The notes under the pieces: model-generated
What the model was told of the DNA's origin: nothing
Database searches by the model: none
Seen by the model: the letters and a program-made list of their open reading frames with translations, nothing else
Source of the DNA: Pseudomonadota bacterium
GTDB lineage: Bacteria > Pseudomonadota > Gammaproteobacteria > Burkholderiales > Burkholderiaceae_B
DNA: 6,022 bases
Assembly (NCBI GenBank): GCA_023437255.1
Contig: JAEZGR010000205.1
Location: 1-6,022 of the forward strand
Direction: 5' to 3'
Shown here: in pieces, positions 1 through 5,045 of the stretch
Layout of the letters: the number at the start of each line of letters is the position of its first letter
How positions within the stretch are numbered: position 1 is the first letter of the stretch
Program-made: the position numbers and the translations under genes

Positions 1-1
1 G

Positions 2-976
2 GGCGGCATTGCCGGTCGCAAGGTCTCGTACGTGCCCGAAGACACCGGCTACAAGGTCGACGTTTCGGTGGCGGCCTTCAAGAAAATCACCAGCCAGAAC
101 AAGGTGAATCTGTACTACGGCGATTCCACCGGCTTTTCGAAAACGATCAACCCCGAGCTCGATCGCATGGGCTCCATTCTGATGACGGGCGCCTCGTTCG
201 CCACAGAAATCAACAACCCCGAGAAGTTTCCCGCACAGTTCCTGGTGGGCCCCGACTACACCGAAATGTTCGGCATCCTGCTGCAGTACATCGCCAAGGA
301 AAAGCCGGGTGCAACGGTGGCGTTCGTGTATTCCGACACCGAGTTCGGGCGCGACCCCATCGAGACCTCGCGCAAGCGCGCCGAGGAACTGGGCCTGAAG
401 GTGGGCGCCGAGATCATGACACCGCCCGGCAGTGTCGACGTTTCCACCGAAGTGCTGAAGCTGCGCCGCGCCAACCCCGACTACACCATCTTCCACGGCT
501 ATGTGCTGGCGCCGATTCCCGAGTTCATCTCGCAGGGCAAGCAGATGGGCCTCAAGAGCCGCTACATGGGCACCTTCTGGACCATGGACAACTCCACGGT
601 GATGAAGATGGGCGAGAACGCCGACGGCTTCATGGGCGTGATGCCGTTCCGTTACTACTACGACGAAGAGAAGGCGCCAATGCTCGAGAAGATCCGCGAG
701 ATGCGCCCCGAGTACCAGAGCACGGCCTACATGCAGGGTTTCCTGGCCGCGATGCTCATGACCGAGGCCGCCAAGCGCACGATCGAGGCCGGCAAGGATC
801 TCACTTCCGAGAACCTGAAGGCGTCACTGCAGTCGATTCAGGACTTCGACACAGGCGGCATCATTGGTGTGCCCATCTCCATCAAGGGCAATTCCGTACC
901 TGTGGGCCGTATCTACCGTGCCGATTACGCCGCCAAGAAGATGGTGCCGGCATCTGACTGGATCGTGCTGGAGTAG
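2..976 (+). CDS. Liv-type ABC transporter substrate-binding protein (5'-truncated)
   Basis: This is the periplasmic binding protein of a branched-chain amino acid-type (Liv/HAAT) ABC importer, which captures a small organic solute and delivers it to the membrane permeases. The open frame enters from the window edge and 325 codons are visible. It begins at the family's GGIxGR motif (residues GGIAGRK), which lies roughly 65-75 residues into typical precursors, so the signal peptide and first strands are missing. A GTG at 32 is an internal valine, not a start. Lobe elements follow: MTGASFATEIN near fragment residues 61-71, the second-lobe strand VAFVYSDTEFG near 106-116, and a C-terminal GGIIGVPISIKGNSVPVGR segment typical of this family. 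The stop is 8 bases before the LivF-type gene. Despite the family name, many members bind aromatic or aliphatic carboxylates. The adjacent CoA ligase favours such a ligand here, but specificity cannot be read from the fragment. Confidence 0.94.
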   Translation, partial: GGIAGRKVSYVPEDTGYKVDVSVAAFKKITSQNKVNLYYGDSTGFSKTINPELDRMGSILMTGASFATEINNPEKFPAQFLVGPDYTEMFGILLQYIAKEKPGATVAFVYSDTEFGRDPIETSRKRAEELGLKVGAEIMTPPGSVDVSTEVLKLRRANPDYTIFHGYVLAPIPEFISQGKQMGLKSRYMGTFWTMDNSTVMKMGENADGFMGVMPFRYYYDEEKAPMLEKIREMRPEYQSTAYMQGFLAAMLMTEAAKRTIEAGKDLTSENLKASLQSIQDFDTGGIIGVPISIKGNSVPVGRIYRADYAAKKMVPASDWIVLE

Positions 977-984
977 GGGGCGGA

Positions 985-1782
985 ATGATCCTCGAGCTGA
1001 ACAACATCGAGGTGGTCTACAACAAGGTCGTGCAGGTCTTGCGCGGCCTGTCGCTCGCGGTGCCCGGTGGCCAGGTGGTCGCGCTGCTGGGCAGCAACGG
1101 CGCCGGCAAGTCCACCACGTTGAAGGCGGTCTCGCGCCTGCTTGAGCTGGAAGATGGCGAGGTGGTGAGTGGCCGCATCACTTTCGATGGGCGCGACGTG
1201 GGTGCGATGCCGCCTCAGAATCTCGTGCGCAGCGGCATGAGCCACGTGATGGAAGGGCGCCGGGTGTTCGAGGATCTGACGGTCGAAGAGAATCTCGTTG
1301 CTGCCACCTACGCGTTGGAAGGGCGCAAGGCTGGGCGCGCTGACTTCGACCTGGTGTACGAGTATTTTCCCCGGTTGCACGAGCGGCGCCGGGGACTCGC
1401 CGGCTATTTGTCGGGCGGTGAGCAGCAGATGCTGGCGATCGGTCGCGCGCTGATTGCGCGGCCACGCCTGATGCTGCTTGACGAGCCCTCGCTGGGGCTG
1501 TCGCCGGTGCTGGTCGAAAACATCTTCGGCATCATTGCCCGCATCAATGCCGAACAGGGCACCGCCATGCTGCTGGTGGAGCAGAACGCTTCTGTGGCGC
1601 TGGCCATTGCCGATTACGGCTACATCATGGAAATGGGCAAGGTCGTGATCGACGGTACGGCCGAGCGCCTGGCCGGCGACCCCGATGTGCGGGAGTTTTA
1701 CCTGGGCATGGGCGGCAGCGGCGAGCGGCGCAGCTTCCGCGACGTGAAGCACTACAAGCGCAGAAAGCGCTGGCTATCGTGA
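985..1782 (+). CDS. LivF-type ABC transporter ATP-binding protein
   Basis: This is a cytoplasmic ATPase subunit that powers a Liv-type importer, normally pairing with a LivG-type ATPase on LivH/LivM permeases. Its 265 residues show Walker A GSNGAGKST (36-44), signature LSGGEQQ (142-148), and Walker B LMLLDEP (162-168) with catalytic Glu167. As in LivF proteins generally, the Q-loop region reads VMEGRRVF instead of carrying a clear glutamine, and the switch position reads LLVEQN (Gln200) in place of histidine. The core ends near GDPDVREFYLG (231-241), where E. coli LivF stops. About 24 further residues form a strongly basic tail including FRDVKHYKRRKRW. The ATG is preceded by a purine-rich GGGGGCGGA ribosome-binding region overlapping the end of the binding-protein gene. 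The ligase starts 10 bases downstream. The LivF class is secure; the substrate is not known. Confidence 0.96.
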   Translation: MILELNNIEVVYNKVVQVLRGLSLAVPGGQVVALLGSNGAGKSTTLKAVSRLLELEDGEVVSGRITFDGRDVGAMPPQNLVRSGMSHVMEGRRVFEDLTVEENLVAATYALEGRKAGRADFDLVYEYFPRLHERRRGLAGYLSGGEQQMLAIGRALIARPRLMLLDEPSLGLSPVLVENIFGIIARINAEQGTAMLLVEQNASVALAIADYGYIMEMGKVVIDGTAERLAGDPDVREFYLGMGGSGERRSFRDVKHYKRRKRWLS

Positions 1783-1792
1783 GGCCGCGAAG

Positions 1793-3613
1793 ATGGCAAA
1801 GGTTTCGTTTCAACCCGCTGAACTGACGCTGCCGCAGATGCTGCGCGAACGTGCGCAGCTGACGCCACGCAGAATCGCGATCAGGCAAAAGGATTTCGGC
1901 ATCTGGAACCCCTACACCTGGGCCGATTACTGGCAGCGCGCCTGCCACGTGGGTCTGGGCATGCAGGCACTCGGTATCGAGCCCGGCGGTCACGTGGGGG
2001 TCATTTCCGAGAACCGGCTGGAGTGGGTGTTGGCACAGATGGGCGCCGGCGCGCTGGGTGCGGTCACGGTGGGCGTCTACCCCACGAGTCCCGCGCCGGA
2101 GGCCAGCTATGTGCTGGCACACGCCGATGTCGAGCTGGTGGTCTGTGAAGACCAGGAGCAGGCCGAGAAGGTGCTCGAGTCGCTGGAGCGCCTGCCACGA
2201 CTCAAACAGATCGTGGTGGTGGAAACCAAGGGCTTTCGCAACTACCCCGAGGCGATGCGTGAGCGCATCTGCAGCTTCGCCGACATGGAGGCGCTGGGCC
2301 GGGAAAGGGCCGACACACATGCAGCGATTATCGATGAGGTCTTGAGCCGGCAAACGCTCGATGACGTGGGGCTCATGATCTACACCTCGGGTTCCACCGG
2401 CAAGCCCAAGGGGGCAATGATCACCTATCGCAACATGCGGGCGGTGGTGCCGGGCATTGTCGATCGGCTCGAGCTTGAAGAAGATGCGCGCCATCTTTCC
2501 TATCTGCCGCTGTGCCACGTGGCCGAGCAAATGCTCACGACCTTCGTGCCCATCTATCTGGGTTCGCAGGTGAACTTCGGGGAGTCGCTGCGTACCGTGC
2601 AGGAAGACCTGCGCGAGGTGGCGCCCACCCTGTTCCTTGGCGTACCCCGCATCTGGGAAAAGCTGCACGCTGCCATCACGATCAAGATGCAGGAAGCCCG
2701 GGCTCCGGTGCGCAAACTCTACGAACGGGCGCTGGCGGCCTGCGCGCCATTCGCGCACAAGTCGCCCGCGCAGCGCACGCTGGGCGAGCGGCTCACGTAC
2801 GGCTTCTGGTACTGGCTGGTACTGAGAGCCCTGCTGAATTTCATCGGGCTGCGCAAGGCACGCGTGGCGCTGACCGGCGCCGCGCCCATATCGCCCGCAG
2901 TAATTCGCTACTTTCGTACGATCGGCGTGCCCCTGATCGAAGTCTACGGGCTCACCGAATCCACCGGAATGATCCTGGGCCAGCCACGAGACGACGTGCG
3001 CTGGGGCTCTGTGGGCATGGCCACCACTGGCGTGGAATGCCGGGTAGGCGATGCGGGCGAACTGCTGGTACGCGGTGACGTGGTCTTTGCGGGCTACTAC
3101 AAGAGCCCGGAACAGACGCAGGCGGTGATTCGCGACGGCTGGCTGCTTACGGGCGACGTCGTGCGCGAAGAAAACGGCGCCTTCTTCATTGTCGATCGGC
3201 TCAAGGATGTGATGATCACGGCCGGCGGCAAGAACCTCACGCCCTCGGAGATCGAGAACGCGGTGAAGGCCAGCCCCTACGTGAAGGAATGCATCATTGT
3301 GGCCGACCGGCGCAAGTTCGTGGCGGCCCTGATTCAGATCGACTTCGAAACGGTTTCCAAATGGGCGGAATCGCGCGGCATTGCATTCACGCATTTCCGT
3401 TCGCTGGCCGAGAATGCCGCCGTGCGCGACCTCATCGACGCCGAGGTGCAGCAGGCCAATTCTCAGCTGGCCGATGTAGCCCGCATCCGGCGCTTCCACC
3501 TGCTCACCAAGGAACTCGATCACGATGACGGCGAGGTGACGGCCACCATGAAGGTGCGCCGCTCCATCATCTACGAAACCTATCAACCCGAGATCGAGGC
3601 GCTTTACGCATGA
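1793..3613 (+). CDS. Long-chain-type acyl-CoA synthetase (AMP-forming)
   Basis: This enzyme activates a carboxylic acid through an acyl-AMP intermediate to its CoA thioester, making it available for beta-oxidation. At 606 residues it matches the bacterial FadD15-like long-chain class rather than shorter 4-coumarate- or benzoate-type ligases. Visible motifs are the P-loop YTSGSTGKPKG (197-207), ALTGAAPIS (359-367), the adenine-binding YGLTEST (385-391), TGD with ribose-contacting Asp455 (453-455), the hinge DRLKD (468-472), GGKNLTPSEIEN (478-489), and the C-terminal TATMKVRR (583-590) whose Lys587 is the expected adenylation lysine. The ATG is 10 bases after the LivF stop, with a GTGAGG Shine-Dalgarno at 1779-1784. 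The gene overlaps the TetR start by 4 bases. Co-location with a Liv transporter suggests the substrate is the imported acid. Members of this class accept fatty, phenylalkanoic or terpenoid acids, so chain length and ring content are undetermined. Confidence 0.96.
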   Translation: MAKVSFQPAELTLPQMLRERAQLTPRRIAIRQKDFGIWNPYTWADYWQRACHVGLGMQALGIEPGGHVGVISENRLEWVLAQMGAGALGAVTVGVYPTSPAPEASYVLAHADVELVVCEDQEQAEKVLESLERLPRLKQIVVVETKGFRNYPEAMRERICSFADMEALGRERADTHAAIIDEVLSRQTLDDVGLMIYTSGSTGKPKGAMITYRNMRAVVPGIVDRLELEEDARHLSYLPLCHVAEQMLTTFVPIYLGSQVNFGESLRTVQEDLREVAPTLFLGVPRIWEKLHAAITIKMQEARAPVRKLYERALAACAPFAHKSPAQRTLGERLTYGFWYWLVLRALLNFIGLRKARVALTGAAPISPAVIRYFRTIGVPLIEVYGLTESTGMILGQPRDDVRWGSVGMATTGVECRVGDAGELLVRGDVVFAGYYKSPEQTQAVIRDGWLLTGDVVREENGAFFIVDRLKDVMITAGGKNLTPSEIENAVKASPYVKECIIVADRRKFVAALIQIDFETVSKWAESRGIAFTHFRSLAENAAVRDLIDAEVQQANSQLADVARIRRFHLLTKELDHDDGEVTATMKVRRSIIYETYQPEIEALYA

Positions 3614-4248
3614 AAGATACAGCGTCGCACTCGCACGCTTCCAGACCGGACGACGGGCGCCGCAATGCGCTCGTGTCGGCGGCGGCGCAGTTGTTTCGCG
3701 AGCAGGGCTATGACCGCACCACGGTTCGGGAACTGGCTGCGGCGGTCGGGCTGCAGTCGGGCAGCCTGTTCCATCACTTCCGCAACAAGGAAGAGATACT
3801 GCTGGCCGTCATGGCAACGGGTATTCAGTCAGTGATCGACGAAGGCGAAACCCTGCTGCGCAGCGAAGCCGACCCCGCCCGGGCGCTCGAGGGTCTGTTC
3901 CGTCTGCATATGAACAGTCTCATTCACGGCGTGGGCGGCAATGCGATGCACGCGATCATCTTTGACTGGCGCAGCTTGTCTGGCGAAGGCAAGCGGCGGA
4001 TCCGTGAGCTGGGCGACGCCTATGAGGCCATCTGGCATCGCGCGATCAGCGCGGCCGTCGACGCGGGACTGATCATGGGCGACTCGGTACTGATCCGCAA
4101 GTACGTGCTGGGTGGCATGAACCACATGGTGCGTTGGTACAAGCCCTCGGGGCGTGTGAAATCCGACGCGTTTATCGACGAAATGCTCAAGGTCGCCTTC
4201 CCTGAATTAACGGCGGCCGGCAACTCTCCTTTGCAGGAAAAAAAGTGA
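3610..4248 (+). CDS. TetR-family transcriptional repressor, probably CoA-ester-responsive
   Basis: This is a 212-residue dimeric DNA-binding repressor. The N-terminal TetR domain (about 17-63) starts at RRNALVSAAAQLF. Its helix-turn-helix runs through TTVRELAAAVGLQSGSLFHHF (37-57), and NKEEILLAV (59-67) follows in the usual way. The C-terminal ligand domain ends in YVLGGMNHMVRWYKPSGR (165-182). The pattern of a small-residue/Asn stretch followed by WYxPxG recurs, as I recall, in acyl-CoA-responsive regulators such as KstR2 and PaaR. It probably binds a CoA thioester made by the pathway and autoregulates the operon; this is inference. The ATG overlaps the ligase stop as ATGA, with GAGG at 3596-3599 as a modest ribosome-binding site. 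The gene's own end (EKK then UGA) contains an A-rich slippery heptamer, described separately. It carries a TTA codon at residue 200, rare in this GC-rich context. Its operator is not visible here and presumably lies upstream of the window. Confidence 0.95.
   Translation: MKDTASHSHASRPDDGRRNALVSAAAQLFREQGYDRTTVRELAAAVGLQSGSLFHHFRNKEEILLAVMATGIQSVIDEGETLLRSEADPARALEGLFRLHMNSLIHGVGGNAMHAIIFDWRSLSGEGKRRIRELGDAYEAIWHRAISAAVDAGLIMGDSVLIRKYVLGGMNHMVRWYKPSGRVKSDAFIDEMLKVAFPELTAAGNSPLQEKK
4235..4238 (+). promoter_or_regulatory. Ribosome-binding site deciding the GTG start of the crotonase gene
   Basis: AGGA sits 6 bases before the GTG at 4245, with only adenines between. This supports GTG 4245 as the start. 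No upstream ATG exists in frame close by, and the next in-frame ATG (residue 37) would remove the first strand of the crotonase fold. The site lies inside the last codons of the TetR gene, so initiation is probably coupled to TetR translation. Confidence 0.7.
4239..4245 (+). other. A AAA AAG slippery heptamer in TetR register, next to the stop
   Basis: In the TetR reading frame the final bases are A|AAA|AAG|TGA, the X XXY YYZ arrangement that promotes -1 ribosomal frameshifting in bacteria (A AAA AAG is the slip site of E. coli dnaX). The whole adenine run covers 4238-4244, seven bases. Slipping back one base would make the next codon GTG at 4245, the start codon and frame of the crotonase gene. 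The motif and its register are read directly. Any actual frameshifting is unproven, and the same sequence also works as a plain A-rich initiation region. Confidence 0.5.
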
Positions 4249-5045
4249 CAGAAGAGACTCAGAAGGCCGACTGCCTTCTTTACGAAGTGAACGGCGCCGT
4301 CGCCCGGATCACCTTCAATCGCCCGGCGGCGCTCAATGCGATAGACATCGACATGGCGGCCGCGTTTCGCGAGGCCATTGTGCAGGTGGAGACCGACCCG
4401 GCCGTTCGAGTGCTGGTGCTGCGCGGGGCGGGGCGTGCGTTCATGGCGGGTGGCGATGTTGCCCAACTCGCTGAAGACCCTGTGAACAACCCCGACCGCA
4501 TCATCGCGCCGCTGCATGACGGCCTGGCCCGCATGGCGAACCTGCCGATTCCCGTCGTGGCGGTGCTGCATGGCGCTGTCGCCGGAGCAGGCATGAGCAT
4601 CGCGTTGGCCGCCGATCTGGCACTGGCGGCCGATAACGTCACCTTTCAGATGGCCTATACGCGCCTGGGTGCGAGCCCCGATGCGTCCGGTTCCTGGCAT
4701 CTGGTCCGTCTCGTCGGCCTGCGCAAGGCCATGGCACTCACCCTGTTGAACGAGGCCGTCGACGCCCAGGCCGCGCTGGAGCTCGGACTGGTGAACTGGG
4801 TGGTGCCGGCCGATGAGCTGGACACCCGCGCGGAAAAACTGGCCCGGCAACTCGCCGAAGGGGCCGTGCAGGCCTTTGGCCGCAGCAAGGCCTTGCTGCG
4901 GGGTGCTGCGTTGCGCACGTTGCCCGAGCAACTGGAGGCGGAGCGCCAGGCATTTCAGGAAGGCGCCCGGGGCGCCGAGTTTCGCGAAGGCACCGAGGCG
5001 TTTCTGCAGAAGCGGCGCGCCGATTTCATGGGAGCGAGCCAATGA
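4245..5045 (+). CDS. Crotonase-fold enoyl-CoA isomerase/hydratase-like protein
   Basis: This 266-residue protein belongs to the enoyl-CoA hydratase/isomerase superfamily, cytoplasmic enzymes acting on acyl-CoA thioesters. NRPAALNAID (25-34), AFMAGGDV (65-72, first oxyanion-hole region) and GAVAGAGMSIALAAD (110-124, second) define the fold. Aligned by eye to rat crotonase, catalytic Glu144 falls at Ser118 and Glu164 at Tyr138, so the classical hydration residues are absent. LGASPDASGSW (141-151) instead carries Asp146 in the position used by PaaG-type isomerases and by 4-chlorobenzoyl-CoA dehalogenase. A delta3,delta2-enoyl-CoA isomerase or related CoA-ester reaction is therefore more likely than plain hydration. 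The GTG start overlaps the TetR stop (GTGA), and its own stop overlaps the thiolase start (ATGA). A routine pipeline would call it enoyl-CoA hydratase. The fold is certain; the reaction is an inference from a hand alignment. Confidence 0.93.
   Translation: MTEETQKADCLLYEVNGAVARITFNRPAALNAIDIDMAAAFREAIVQVETDPAVRVLVLRGAGRAFMAGGDVAQLAEDPVNNPDRIIAPLHDGLARMANLPIPVVAVLHGAVAGAGMSIALAADLALAADNVTFQMAYTRLGASPDASGSWHLVRLVGLRKAMALTLLNEAVDAQAALELGLVNWVVPADELDTRAEKLARQLAEGAVQAFGRSKALLRGAALRTLPEQLEAERQAFQEGARGAEFREGTEAFLQKRRADFMGASQ
4261..4279 (+). other. Perfect 7-bp hairpin at the 5' end of the crotonase gene
   Basis: AGAAGGC (4261-4267) and GCCTTCT (4273-4279) are exact reverse complements separated by the 5-base loop CGACT. 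The stem starts 15 bases after the slippery heptamer and 16 bases after the first base of the GTG start codon. It could slow ribosomes or modulate initiation of the crotonase gene. The spacing is longer than the 5-9 bases usual for a frameshift-stimulating stem, and a stem of this size may occur by chance. Confidence 0.4.

Noticed and set aside
32..34. GTG as a possible start of the substrate-binding protein
   Set aside because: The frame is open and family-like upstream of it (GGIAGRK), so the gene is cut by the window edge and this codon is an internal valine.
925..1752. Minus-strand open frame opposite the LivF-type gene
   Set aside because: It is in register with the LivF codons, His/Gln-rich as expected for a reverse-complement shadow, and carries no motif.
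1625..3586. A 653-codon open frame on the minus strand opposite the acyl-CoA synthetase
   Set aside because: Its codons are in exact register with the ligase codons, so it stays open only because TTA, CTA and TCA are rare in this GC-rich gene. Its translation shows no family motif, while the plus strand has a full set of ligase motifs.
4197..4245. Locally lower-GC stretch with a TTA codon near the TetR end, considered as an insertion scar
   Set aside because: It is short, in frame, and compatible with a poorly conserved C-terminal tail; there are no flanking repeats or mobile-element remnants.
4261..4284. Hairpin followed by a few T residues, considered as an intrinsic terminator
   Set aside because: The stem is only 7 bp, the tail is TTT then ACG, and it lies inside the crotonase coding sequence with a continuing operon. 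Termination here is unlikely.
4020..5042. A 340-codon minus-strand open frame opposite the TetR/crotonase genes
   Set aside because: It is in register with the crotonase codons and has no recognisable motifs; it is explained by codon bias.
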